Positions 54,401-62,213 of a stretch of 64,000 nt of DNA are shown in pieces. This stretch comes from Pirellulales bacterium. GTDB taxonomy: Bacteria; Planctomycetota; Planctomycetia; Pirellulales; JACPPG01. The stretch lies in the NCBI GenBank assembly GCA_035546535.1, contig DASZWQ010000181.1, forward strand, positions 1 through 64,000. Reading direction: 5' to 3'. The notes below the pieces were generated by a model. It was not told where the DNA came from. It made no database searches and saw only the letters and a list, made by a program, of their open reading frames with translations. Made by a program: the position numbers and the translations under genes. Numbering within the stretch: position 1 is the first letter of the stretch; each line of letters starts with the position of its first letter.

Positions 54401-54456
54401 ATCGTGGCCAGCAGCGCCAACCAGGCAGGACTGTCGAAAGAGATTCCGTAGGACAT
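51430..54456 (-). CDS. Large membrane protein with two von Willebrand factor A domains
   Basis: The 1008-residue protein has two membrane helices near the start (about residues 10-26 and 38-58). A first VWA domain follows (metal-site motif LLDQSSS with Asp75), then a glutamine-amidotransferase-like region near 310-420. A second VWA domain centres on VLDRSGSM at about residue 437, and a third helix lies near 870 (VWHLLVFAAGCLFFFDIFL). The C-terminal tail is rich in Ala, Pro and Glu. This is the layout of planctomycete 'VWA + GATase-like' proteins related to BatA/BatB, thought to handle cell-envelope or stress functions. The MoxR/DUF58/BatA block lies at 60061-64000. ATG at 54456 is clear. No catalytic Cys of a true amidotransferase was identified. 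Confidence 0.88.
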   Translation of the reverse strand: MSYGISFDSPAWLALLATIPLVWWIGQRSLGAMGRVRKLLVCLMRALVVALFVLALAELEIVHSTDRVAVVYLLDQSSSIPPEDRQAMIDYVDAAIAEQRTPRDMAGVIVFGHEAGIEVPPSAEQVRIARRVESQLDPSFTDIAAAIKLAEATFPYDAAKRIVLVSDGNQNLGSALDEAQAASAAGIGIDVVPVRYQSRGEVLVEKITVPPDIRKGQPFDLRIVVNNTNDTGKVAGRLRVLERTSDQPIELSSEQVALSPGKNVFTIRQEIDQPDFYTYEARFVPDDAADDAMSQNNRATTFTHVRGSGRVLLIESMENRGEHAHLVDRLRNNNLEVTVQPDNQLFQTMAELQAFDTVILANVPRSDGEDAARLTHFNDDQMKLLARNTELTGAGLVMLGGPRSFGAGGWTNTTIEKAMPVDFQVKNLKVVPSGALMIVLDRSGSMAGEKLAMSKMAAAAAVRTLGERDQVGVIAFDGEYQWIVPLLKVGDGGRALDHIAEIGNGGGTNLSPGMREGFRALDKVDAAVKHMIVLTDGRTEGSGYPELAADMRKRRITVTAVAVGDDADIDLMGRIANAGGGKFYKVDNPRVIPRIFMKEAMRVSRSVIYEKASGFQPVIRYPHEIVSGLSGALPPLTGFVRTTLKDNPLVEQVIVAPVDAEETNSTVLGTWTYGLGRAVAFTTDDGARWATQWTAWPDYDKFFTQLVRWSMRPVNDSGKFTIATDVEGNRVKLFVTALDSQDEFLNFLDLTGSVVGPDSEPREVQLEQISPGRYVGEFEANETGSYFAMISPGPGLAPIRAGINVPYSAEFRDREANIALLDSIAELTPPGGRAGQMMSGALADPRGRESLFAVNSFRRDLPPAARRQGVWHLLVFAAGCLFFFDIFLRRVAVNLSWAPHVAATARNWLLRRKPAVAPTEYMDRLRSRKAEIAERLEQARAGARYEPLGEVPQAATAAMLDAEAPPKTAAQPEPAAVATAAPPAEESYTSRLLKAKKQVWDGPPGRHR

Positions 54457-54588
54457 CCGTCACGACCGTTCGAGAAGCGGCGGGAAAGCACGCGTCAATA
54501 GAGCTGCCATTACCCTCTCGCGGGTCATTATATCGCGCCGGAATCGAGACAGCCTATTCTGCGAAGGTTTCTTAACGCGACGGAATCG

Positions 54589-55536
54589 CTAATCGAAACC
54601 AAAGGGCCACGGTGCGGGTGGGGACGTCGGTTTTGCGATCTTGGGAGTTAGCCGTGTGAATAGACGCCTCTCGCGAATCGTCGCGATTTCGTCGTCGGTA
54701 AGTTCGCATTCGGCAATCCAGAGTTCGAGAAGCTTTGGGCACTGCTTCAGGAAGGACAATCCGGAGCCGCCTATTGGGCTGTTTCCAACCGTAAGGCGCT
54801 CTAAACGTGGTGCGGCGTGCAGAATCGCGATCAAGCCTGCGTTTGAAATCCTGGTGTCACTGATGGAGCACGATTTCAACTGAAGTAAGGCGGGAAGGCT
54901 TTGTACATGCGCGTCGGTGAACCCTCGGCCGCGAACATGGAGCTCCTTCAAGTCGGTTGCCTGTGAAAGCGGCACGAGGCTCTTATTCGTCCAATCGGCA
55001 GATTCTGCCTGAGATGACCCCCGTGAATCTTTCCGTAACCACAATGTTTCGAGATGCGGAACTTTGGCAGCGGCCGCCACGAGCGCATCGGATAACTTTG
55101 CGGAGTCACGAAGATCAAGTTGCCGCAAGCTCTGCTCCGGCAGACGGCTGAGCACAGCGAGGTTCTCTACGGTGAAGTCAGGCTGTCCCCAAAACCCGAT
55201 GCGCTTCAGGTATGGAAGCTGGGTAGCCAAGGCAAGTGATTTGTCTAAATCCTTGGGGTCGGGCACGGTGACCCTAGCGACGTGCCATTCCAGATCGAGA
55301 TCGAGCCAGCGTTCGAACCAGGTGCGATGCTCGCGCAAGGGGACGCCTTCGACGTCGCCAATCGCATATTGTACTGAGGCGCCCAGGCGAACGAGTTCCG
55401 CGGAGACGGCTTTTTCGTCGCGGGCGCGCTTCACCTTCACGCCCACGAATGCCACGCCCACCGCGACGAGCGTGGTGATGAGGAAAAGGCCGCGCAGTGT
55501 GAATCCGAACAGCGGTCCGGTTGGTCGCAGGCGCAT
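54589..55536 (-). CDS. Membrane-anchored leucine-rich repeat protein
   Basis: The 315-residue protein has one N-terminal helix at about residues 12-34 (FTLRGLFLITTLVAVGVAFVG) and about six irregular leucine-rich repeats in the remaining length. Examples are LATQLPYLKRIGFWG, LSRLPEQSLRQLDLRD, AAKVPHLETLWLRKD, LPALLQLKSCSISDTRI, ILHAAPRLERLTVGN and LKQCPKLLELWIAECEL. LRR proteins of this kind are frequent in planctomycetes and probably bind proteins. The small N-terminal domain before the repeats is not assigned. ATG at 55536 is the start. Confidence 0.82.
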   Translation of the reverse strand: MRLRPTGPLFGFTLRGLFLITTLVAVGVAFVGVKVKRARDEKAVSAELVRLGASVQYAIGDVEGVPLREHRTWFERWLDLDLEWHVARVTVPDPKDLDKSLALATQLPYLKRIGFWGQPDFTVENLAVLSRLPEQSLRQLDLRDSAKLSDALVAAAAKVPHLETLWLRKDSRGSSQAESADWTNKSLVPLSQATDLKELHVRGRGFTDAHVQSLPALLQLKSCSISDTRISNAGLIAILHAAPRLERLTVGNSPIGGSGLSFLKQCPKLLELWIAECELTDDEIATIRERRLFTRLTPKIAKPTSPPAPWPFGFD

Positions 55537-55700
55537 GTCTCGATTCTACCAGGGCCGCGTGGTTGCCCCATAATGCCATTCCGCACCGCGGTTTCCGAAG
55601 CTGAACTTTTCGCCACCTTGTTTGACACCTCGGGCTCGCCCGTTAGCATGAGGGCTAGTGTTTTTCCAGGAGCCAGTTTTCGTGCAACGGAGAGTTTGCC

Positions 55701-55925
55701 ATGAGCAAAGGATTGAAGATTCGCGTGATCGCGGCGTCGATCGTCGTCGCCGGCTGCGTCTGTGCCGCAGGCTGGGTTGCCACCGCAAATCATGAAGACA
55801 CAAAATCGACCACGGGATCAACGCCGTCTTCGGCCACGTCGGTGAGCGCGAAAAAGGCGTCCAGCGACGACCTGGCTCGCCGCTACCGTCGCGTCGTGCG
55901 CCGCCGCACGGTCGTGGTGATCTAA
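55701..55925 (+). CDS. Small lipoprotein-like protein with Arg-rich tail
   Basis: The 74-residue protein has an N-terminal hydrophobic segment with a lipobox-like VAGC, then a Ser/Thr/Ala-rich stretch and a strongly basic C-terminus (RRYRRVVRRRTVVVI). ATG at 55701 has GGAGAG about nine bases upstream and is followed 50 bases after its stop by a perfect terminator, so it is a well-defined single-gene transcript. I do not know the family. It could be a membrane-attached nucleic-acid- or polyanion-binding protein, but that is only from charge. Confidence 0.65.
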   Translation: MSKGLKIRVIAASIVVAGCVCAAGWVATANHEDTKSTTGSTPSSATSVSAKKASSDDLARRYRRVVRRRTVVVI

Positions 55926-55975
55926 GCAGTGTCCACTTCGCCGCGCCACACGGCGCGGTAGCGAGTAGCAATGAC

Positions 55976-56015
55976 AAAGGCCCGCGGCGAGATTCGCCGC
56001 GGGCCTTTTATTTTT
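55976..56015 (+). terminator. Strong intrinsic terminator
   Basis: A perfect 15-bp stem (AAAGGCCCGCGGCGA pairing with TCGCCGCGGGCCTTT) around a three-base loop, 55976-56008, is followed by TATTTTT. It ends the small lipoprotein-like transcript. The stem ends in T and A runs on both sides, so it may also work leftwards. Confidence 0.92.
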
Positions 56016-56054
56016 GGTCGAGGATGCCGATTTCTGGTGCCCGCAGGGCACCCT

Positions 56055-56078
56055 ACTGCCCTCTGCCGACTGCCCGCT
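56055..56078. repeat. GCAGTCGGCAG-type dispersed repeat
   Basis: ACTGCCCTCTGCCGACTGCC here is built from the same words (ACTGCC, CTCTGCC, CCGACTGCC) as the repeats at 62121-62150 and 62180-62209. It lies directly downstream of the aldolase gene. Confidence 0.6.
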
Positions 56079-56080
56079 AT

Positions 56081-57145
56081 CTATGCCACCGTGACGTTCT
56101 TATCGAGATAGACGTCCTGGATCTTGTTCAACAGTTCGATGCCGTCTTTCATGGGGCGTTGGAATGCCTTGCGACCGCTGATCAGGCCGGTGCCGCCGGC
56201 ACGCTTGTTGATCACGGCGGTGCGCACGGCATCGACCAGGTCGTGCTTGCCCGATGCGCCGCCTGAGTTGATCAGTCCGGCGCGTCCCATGTAGCAATTG
56301 ACGACCTGGTAGCGCGTCAGATCGATCGGGTTATCGGTCGACAGCTGGGTGTACATCCGCTCGTCGTACTTGCCGTAGCTCTCGCCGCCGGTGTTGAGGG
56401 CCTTGTAGCCGCCGTTATTCTCGGGGAGCTTCTGCTTGATGATGTCGGCCTGGATCGTTACGCCCAGGTGATTGGCCTGGCCTGTCAGGTCGGCCGACAC
56501 GTGATAGTCCTTGTCCTTCTTGAAGGCCTTGTTGCGCAAGTAGCACCACAGCACGGTGGCCATGCCCAACTCGTGGGCGTGATCGAAGGCCTTGGCCACT
56601 TCGACCAACTGGCGATCGCCGTCTTCCGAGCCGAAGTAGATCGTTGCCCCGACGGCCGCAGCCCCCATGTCATAAGCGCGCTGGATCGTGCCGAACATGA
56701 TCTGCTCAAATTTATTCGGATACGTCAGCAGTTCGTTGTGATTGAACTTCACGAGGAAAGGAATCTTGTGCGCGTACTTGCGGGCGACGCTGCCCAAGAC
56801 GCCAAACGTCGAGGCCACGGCGTTGCAGCCCCCCTCGATCGCCAGGCGGACGATGTTCTCCGGATCGAAGTATTCGGGGTTGGGTGCGAACGACGCACCG
56901 GCCGAATGCTCGATACCCTGGTCCACGGGCAGGATCGACATATAACCGGTGCCGGCCAGGCGGCCGTGATTGTGCATCCAGGCCAGGTTGCCGATCACGC
57001 GCTGATTGCGATCGCTGGGGACAAAGATGCGGTCGACGAAATCGGGTCCCGGCAGGTGCAGTTGCTCCTTGGGAACCGTCGTGCAGCGATGTTCGAGCAG
57101 TTTCGTGGCGTCAGGCCCCAACAGTTTCACAATCCATTCGCTCAT
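56081..57145 (-). CDS. fbaB: Class I fructose-bisphosphate aldolase (DhnA/FbaB type)
   Basis: The 354-residue protein belongs to the archaeal/bacterial class I aldolase group (DhnA). It has the early [23 protein letters not shown] segment, [83 protein letters not shown], and a C-terminal [38 protein letters not shown] with the likely Schiff-base region. Such enzymes cleave fructose 1,6-bisphosphate to triose phosphates without a metal. The ATG at 57145 follows GGAGGTG at an ideal distance, so expression should be high. Enolase is also in this window, but not adjacent. Confidence 0.95.
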   Translation of the reverse strand: MSEWIVKLLGPDATKLLEHRCTTVPKEQLHLPGPDFVDRIFVPSDRNQRVIGNLAWMHNHGRLAGTGYMSILPVDQGIEHSAGASFAPNPEYFDPENIVRLAIEGGCNAVASTFGVLGSVARKYAHKIPFLVKFNHNELLTYPNKFEQIMFGTIQRAYDMGAAAVGATIYFGSEDGDRQLVEVAKAFDHAHELGMATVLWCYLRNKAFKKDKDYHVSADLTGQANHLGVTIQADIIKQKLPENNGGYKALNTGGESYGKYDERMYTQLSTDNPIDLTRYQVVNCYMGRAGLINSGGASGKHDLVDAVRTAVINKRAGGTGLISGRKAFQRPMKDGIELLNKIQDVYLDKNVTVA

Positions 57146-57284
57146 CAGGACACCTCCGGCGTGACGGCCGATATCTGGTGGAGATCAGGTTCGGAACGAA
57201 GCGTACGTCGAATGGCCCGTAGTATAGACAATCGTGGGCGTTTCGTCGCGGCGTGAGGGCACACGCGTTGTGAAATAAGGGCTC

Positions 57285-59618
57285 TTACTGATGCAGCGCG
57301 TAGAGCACGACGTTCAACCCCAGCCGGGCCGCATCGTCGCGCGAGTAGCCGGGGCATTCCAGCGAGTCGTGCCGTTCGAGCGCGCAGCTCAGATCGTATT
57401 TCGAGAACAGCACCGCGTACCGATCGCCCAGCTTCAGCCCTTCCAACTCGGGCTCGGCCTGGCGTACGTGGGCCTTGAGGGGGCCGCCGGGGGCTTGTCG
57501 CTGCGGCTCGCGACGCTCGAGCGTCTTTAGCTCGAAGCCGCCGTACTTGTCGGTGAAAACTTCATCCGTGGGCGGCAGTCGCGCGAGCGGTTGGTCGGGA
57601 AAAATCGCGGCCATCTCTTGCCGCATCGAGTTGGCGAATTCTTCGCTCGAACAGATGGCGTCGGCCACCAACACGCCGCCACGCTCGAGATATGTTTTCA
57701 GCCGCTTGCGTTCGGTCTCGTTCAAGTGAAACGCATTGCGGCCGTGCATGAAGATGACGGGAAAATCGAAAACGCGCTCTTCGGAGAGCGTCACCTCGCG
57801 GGCGTCGGTATTGGCGCGCAGGCCCAACTCGCCTGACACGTAACGCAGCAGGTTCGGCAGGGCCATCGGCGCGGCGTTCCAGCCGCCGCCATGCTTGATC
57901 GTGGCGATGTACAGCTTTGCCCGGCCGACCGAATCCTCGGGCGCGGTCTCGGCCAACTGCGGCAGGTCGAGCTTGTACTTCGGCTCGCGATTCGTGGCGT
58001 AGGACAACACATTCACACCGATCGCGCGCGCCGCTGCGATCCGCCCTTCGATCTCGGCCGGATACTTCTTTTCCTTGATCAACTCGCGGCCCGGTCGGGC
58101 CAACTCCCAATAGCAGGACAGGTTCTCCGGGCAGTACATGACGCTAGTGCGGCAGCCGACGTCGACGCCCCACAGCGGCCGCACATAGCGCGGATCGACC
58201 GGCTCTTCCGACGACCAGACCGCATGCTCCGGCGGTAAAAGGTGCAGGCGATGGTCCGGCTCGGGAAACATACGATCGATGAGAATGCGGAAGCCCCGAT
58301 CGAAGTCCGCGCCATCGCACACCGCGTCGGCAAAGATGAAGCCGCCGCGATTGACGTATTCGCGCAACTTGGCGACGTCGTCGTCCGAAAGGTTGGGCGC
58401 CTGCGTGCCGTTAAGGTACAGGATCGGCGCCTCGATCAGATCGTCGCTCGTGGCGGCGTCAACGTCGATCACTTGCCAAGTGAGATCACGATTCCACCGC
58501 TTCTCCGTATACGAGACAAGGTTCGCCAGATCGCGGCGATGATGATTCCAGTCTTCCTGCGGTCCGAAGCGGATCTTCGCGGCCACGATCGGGCGGCGCC
58601 CCTTGGCCAGAAACAAAAGCGCCAGGCTGGTGCCGATGTGCGAATCGTTCTCGCCCAGGCCGGTGCCGCGCCAAAAGCCCGAGATATCTTCCTGCAGATT
58701 GATCAGCCAATCGGCCCCCTCACGATACCAGTCGTGCTGGCCGATGAACCGATGATTCGTCAAGCGGCCGGTGCGTTCCAGGCCATAGAGATAATAGAGG
58801 AGAAAAGCGCGCGGATCGTCGCCAGGATTGACGCGTACCGAAAAGTGCTTTCCCAGCCATTCGAGGGCCCGATCGACCGATTTTTCGACTTCCTGCGGCT
58901 GGCAGCATTTCACCTGGTCGCCCTCGACCTTGGCATCGCCTTCATCAAGGATGTCGTGGGCCATCACCATGGCGCCAATGCCGGCGCAGGTCATGCTGCC
59001 GGAGCCACTGCCGGGATCGGTCGGCTTATAGCTCCACGAACCGTCGGGCCGCTGCGCGTTTTCCCAGTATTTTTGGGCCAGTCGCCACGTCTGGATGCTG
59101 GCCGGCACGCCCGCCCGATGCGCTTCGTACAGGGCCAGCACGGCGAATTGCGAATTGGAGTTGTCACCGTGCCCTTCGGGATAACCCCATGAGCCGCGGA
59201 ATTTTTCGCTCCCTTTCTCGCGCTTTTGCTGGTCTTGGAGCCACAGAACATTGCGCCGAATCAGCGGTGCATCTACTACGGGGTCGGCGATGCTCAAGAC
59301 CATCGTCTGCAGGCAGACGACGTAGTTGAACTTGGGCGGAATCTTGCGCAGGTAGGCCAACGCGTCGCGTATTTGCGGATCGTCGGCCGGCACGCCGGAA
59401 TTCAATAGCGCGAGCGTGGCCAAGGCCGTCACGCCGCCGGCCAGCGTCGGGTGCTCGGGCCACGACCCGTCGCGGCGCTGCTCACGTTTCAAATAGCCCA
59501 CGCCGCGATCGATCGCCTGGCGCACTTGCTCGGCCGTGATCTCGGCGCGCGCGCGGGGGGCCAGAACGCCCGCGATGATACCGGTGAAGAGGAGCCAACG
59601 CGAAAAACGCCGCCGCAT
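57285..59618 (-). CDS. Secreted protein with prenyltransferase-like alpha-barrel and two DUF4159 domains
   Basis: The 777-residue protein has a signal peptide (residues about 5-25, LLFTGIIAGVLAPRARA). A squalene/prenyltransferase-like alpha-alpha barrel follows, of repeats such as AIDRGVGYLKREQRRDGSWPEHPTLAGGVTALATLALL. Two DUF4159 domains come next, at about 395-520 (LYLNGTQAPNLSDDDVAKLREYVNRGGFIFADAV) and 590-760 (VIFMHGRNAFHLNETERKRLKTYLERGGVLVADAI). The repeat of the RGGF/VIFADA motif shows an internal duplication. The gene is divergent from the MoxR operon, a common planctomycete arrangement. ATG at 59618 follows GAGG at six bases; the longer frame lacks a signal. Function is unknown; it may be a surface or periplasmic partner of the MoxR/BatA system. 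Confidence 0.88.
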   Translation of the reverse strand: MRRRFSRWLLFTGIIAGVLAPRARAEITAEQVRQAIDRGVGYLKREQRRDGSWPEHPTLAGGVTALATLALLNSGVPADDPQIRDALAYLRKIPPKFNYVVCLQTMVLSIADPVVDAPLIRRNVLWLQDQQKREKGSEKFRGSWGYPEGHGDNSNSQFAVLALYEAHRAGVPASIQTWRLAQKYWENAQRPDGSWSYKPTDPGSGSGSMTCAGIGAMVMAHDILDEGDAKVEGDQVKCCQPQEVEKSVDRALEWLGKHFSVRVNPGDDPRAFLLYYLYGLERTGRLTNHRFIGQHDWYREGADWLINLQEDISGFWRGTGLGENDSHIGTSLALLFLAKGRRPIVAAKIRFGPQEDWNHHRRDLANLVSYTEKRWNRDLTWQVIDVDAATSDDLIEAPILYLNGTQAPNLSDDDVAKLREYVNRGGFIFADAVCDGADFDRGFRILIDRMFPEPDHRLHLLPPEHAVWSSEEPVDPRYVRPLWGVDVGCRTSVMYCPENLSCYWELARPGRELIKEKKYPAEIEGRIAAARAIGVNVLSYATNREPKYKLDLPQLAETAPEDSVGRAKLYIATIKHGGGWNAAPMALPNLLRYVSGELGLRANTDAREVTLSEERVFDFPVIFMHGRNAFHLNETERKRLKTYLERGGVLVADAICSSEEFANSMRQEMAAIFPDQPLARLPPTDEVFTDKYGGFELKTLERREPQRQAPGGPLKAHVRQAEPELEGLKLGDRYAVLFSKYDLSCALERHDSLECPGYSRDDAARLGLNVVLYALHQ

Positions 59619-60060
59619 CCGTGGCCTCGCAAGAAGTGACACTTCGCCGTCATTTGCGGCCTGCATTCTGTGCATTTTACGGCTACAAGTTCGCGGCGGC
59701 AACGCGGCGGTGATTGGCGCGCGCTTGCGACAGTGGCGGCAACGCGGCGGATTCCCCACGAACAAGTCCCGCGGGCAATACGTAACCGACGCCATGCGTC
59801 GTCTTCTTCGGCTGGCGAAAGAGCGACGGTCGTGCGGAATTTTCCGTTGCTCGCGCGTATGGCCGCGGGGCAAAGGCCCGTAATGCACGCCCAGCAAGGG
59901 CGCGGCCCGCCCCTCGTTGCTCGCTTGGATGCTTGCCAGCTAGAATGAAAATATGCGGCTTTCTCTCGCAGTTTGCCCGCGGGCACTCTTGGCGAAGGAA
60001 GCCGCCCTCACGTCGATGGCCGGAACGCAATCCCACATCTCTCACCAAGGACAGGCGTTG
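59619..60060. promoter_or_regulatory. Divergent intergenic region before the MoxR operon
   Basis: This 442-base gap lies between the DUF4159 gene and the MoxR gene. It holds promoters for both and no clear repeat. The first in-frame ATG (59953) and a second (60016) of the MoxR frame lie inside it but have no ribosome site. Confidence 0.4.
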
Positions 60061-61083
60061 AGCACCAAATCCACCCATCGCAACCTGGGCGAAGTTCTTG
60101 TGGAATTCAGCCAGCATCGGCGCTTGATGCAGGAGGAATTGCAAAAGGTCATCATCGGTCAGGACGAAGTCATCGAACAACTGTTCGCCGCCATCTTCAC
60201 CAGTGGGCATTGCCTGCTGGAAGGTGTGCCGGGCCTGGCCAAGACGTTGATGGTCAGCACGCTGGCCAAGATTCTCGACGTCACCTTCAAACGCATTCAG
60301 TTCACGCCCGACTTGATGCCGTCGGACATCACGGGCACGAACGTCTTGGAAGAAGACGAGCAAGGGCGCCGGCACTTCCGCTTTGTCGAGGGGCCGATCT
60401 TTACGAACATCCTGCTGGCCGACGAGATCAATCGCACGCCGCCGAAGACGCAGGCCGCGCTCCTGCAAGCGATGCAGGAGCGGGAAGTCTCGGTCGGGCA
60501 ACAAACGTACAATCTGCCGGAACCATTTTTCACGATCGCCACGCAAAACCCGATCGAGCAAGAAGGGACCTACCCGCTGCCCGAGGCGCAGCTCGACCGG
60601 TTCATGTTCAATATCAAGGTCAACTACCCGACGAAGGCCGAAGAGGAGCAAATCCTGGCTGCCACGACGCGCGGCGAAAAGCCCGAGGTGCGGCGAGTCT
60701 TGTCGGGCAAGGCGATCGTCAATCTGCAAAAGCTGGTGCGCTCGGTGGCCGTGAGCGAATACATCATTAAATACGTATCGAATCTGGTGCGAGCCACACG
60801 GCCGAAGGACGAATCGGCCCCCGACTTCGTCAAGGAACTCGTCGACTGGGGCGCTGGCCCACGCGCTGGGCAATTCTTGATTCACGGCGGCAAGGCCCTG
60901 GCGGCGATGGAAGGGCGCTTTTCGGTTGCGATCGACGACATCAAGAAAGTGGCCGTGGCCGTGTTGCGGCATCGCGTCAGCACGAATTTCCAGGCCCAAG
61001 CCGAAGGAATGAACACCGAAGACGTGATCAAGAAACTGCTCGACGTCATCCCCACGCCGGAGATTCCCAAGTTTCAGGGTTGA
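60061..61083 (+). CDS. MoxR family AAA+ ATPase
   Basis: The 340-residue protein (from the TTG at 60061) is a MoxR-type AAA+ chaperone. It has Walker A GVPGLAKT at about 56-63, the sensor-like DLMPSDITGTNVLE segment, Walker B in ILLADEINRTPPKTQAALLQAMQERE, sensor 1 in IATQNPIEQEGTYPLPEAQLDRF, and an arginine finger region. MoxR proteins help assemble or activate VWA proteins. The start is uncertain: the TTG has AAGGA seven bases upstream, whereas the ATGs at 59953 and 60016 have no ribosome site. It leads the DUF58-BatA block on the same strand. Confidence 0.95.
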   Translation, partial: STKSTHRNLGEVLVEFSQHRRLMQEELQKVIIGQDEVIEQLFAAIFTSGHCLLEGVPGLAKTLMVSTLAKILDVTFKRIQFTPDLMPSDITGTNVLEEDEQGRRHFRFVEGPIFTNILLADEINRTPPKTQAALLQAMQEREVSVGQQTYNLPEPFFTIATQNPIEQEGTYPLPEAQLDRFMFNIKVNYPTKAEEEQILAATTRGEKPEVRRVLSGKAIVNLQKLVRSVAVSEYIIKYVSNLVRATRPKDESAPDFVKELVDWGAGPRAGQFLIHGGKALAAMEGRFSVAIDDIKKVAVAVLRHRVSTNFQAQAEGMNTEDVIKKLLDVIPTPEIPKFQG

Positions 61084-61099
61084 GGGGGGAAAGAGAGGA

Positions 61100-61210
61100 T
61101 TGCCACAGAGGGGAAAAATGATGAATGCAAAATGATGACTGATGAACGGGTGAATACGGCAGTGCATTTCGTATTCATCACTCTGCATTCTTACTTTTGC
61201 ATTTCTTTTC
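61100..61210. repeat. AT-rich inverted-repeat spacer
   Basis: The gap between MoxR and DUF58 contains related runs: ATGATGAATGCAAAATGATG at about 61118-61137 and TTCATCACTCTGCATTC with TTTTGCATTT on the far side (to 61205). TGAATAC at 61151-61157 pairs with GTATTCA at 61171-61177. It is clearly AT-rich against the flanking genes, so it is probably an inserted small repeat or a processing site within the operon. Confidence 0.55.
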
Positions 61211-61216
61211 CGGACT

Positions 61217-62113
61217 ATGTCTGTCGCTGAAAAATATCTGAAGCCGGAGGTGGTGCGCGAGATTTCGCGTCTGGACCTGCGCGCGCAGTTTATCGTCAAG
61301 GGCTTCTTGCAGGGCCTCCACTCCAGCCCTTTTCAAGGTTTCTCGGTCGAGTTCAGCGAGCATCGCAAGTACACGGCCGGCGACGACCCGCACGATATCG
61401 ATTGGCTGGTCTACGCCAAGACTGACAAGTACTACATCAAGAAGTTCGAGGCCGAGACGAACATCACCGGCTACCTGGTGATGGACCTGAGCCGATCGAT
61501 GGCCTACACGTACCGGCAAGAGCTGTCGAAGTTCGACTATTCGATCTGCCTGGCCGCGGCGCTGTGCTACCTGATGGTGCATCAGCAAGACCCGGTCGGC
61601 TTGATCACGTTCGACGAAAAGATCCGCCACAGCCTGCCGCCGCGTTCGAAACGGACGCAGTTGGGCAACATCTTGTCGTTGCTCGCGAATTTGAAGCCAA
61701 CCGGCAAGACCGACATCGCCAAGAGCCTGATCCAGATCGCGGCCATGATGCGGCATCGCAGCCTGATCATGTTGTTTTCCGATCTGTTGGCCGATCCCGA
61801 GCCGATCATGCACGCGCTGCACCGGCTGCGCCATGGTGGGCATGACGTGATCCTGTTTCACGTCTTGGACGAGGCCGAGGTGCGCTTCCCGTTCGACGGG
61901 CTGGTCGAGTTCGAAGAGCCCGAGTCGAGCGAGCGCTTGACGCTCGACGCCGATGGCTTCAAGGCCGATTACATCGCCGAAATGAACCGCTTTCGCGAGC
62001 GCTACAAGCGCGAGTGCTTTCAGAGCGGAATCGATTACGTTCCCCTCGACACAAGCATGCGTTTCGATCGGGCCCTCACCGGTTACCTGATCAGCCGCCG
62101 TGCGAGATGCTGA
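61217..62113 (+). CDS. DUF58 domain protein
   Basis: The 298-residue protein contains the DUF58 core. It has the first FSEHRKYTAGDDPHDIDWLVYAKTDKYYIKKFEAETN block, a VWA-like nucleotide-fold strand with MDLSRSMAYTYR (metal-site-like DxSxS), then LIMLFSDLLADPEPIMHAL and a GGHDVILFHVLDEAEVRFPFDG strand. No membrane segment is evident. Together with MoxR and BatA it forms the operon that many bacteria use for envelope or stress-related functions. ATG at 61217 follows a short AT-rich stretch with TTTTCCGGAC; the ribosome site is poor. Confidence 0.93.
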   Translation: MSVAEKYLKPEVVREISRLDLRAQFIVKGFLQGLHSSPFQGFSVEFSEHRKYTAGDDPHDIDWLVYAKTDKYYIKKFEAETNITGYLVMDLSRSMAYTYRQELSKFDYSICLAAALCYLMVHQQDPVGLITFDEKIRHSLPPRSKRTQLGNILSLLANLKPTGKTDIAKSLIQIAAMMRHRSLIMLFSDLLADPEPIMHALHRLRHGGHDVILFHVLDEAEVRFPFDGLVEFEEPESSERLTLDADGFKADYIAEMNRFRERYKRECFQSGIDYVPLDTSMRFDRALTGYLISRRARC

Positions 62114-62120
62114 TGAAATA

Positions 62121-62209
62121 GCGGGCAGTGGGCAGAGGGCAGTCGGCAGTAATGTGGAGCTTCGCCTCGCTTATTTACCTGCCTGCTGCCTTCTGCCCAC
62201 TGCCGACTA
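62121..62209. repeat. Imperfect inverted pair of the GCAGTCGGCAG repeat
   Basis: GCGGGCAGTGGGCAGAGGGC at 62121-62140 is mirrored imperfectly by TGCCTGCTGCCTTCTGCCCA at 62180-62199. Both are variants of the repeat at 56055. The pair fills the gap between DUF58 and the BatA-like gene, so it would form a large hairpin in the operon mRNA. Confidence 0.65.
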
Positions 62210-62213
62210 ATTT

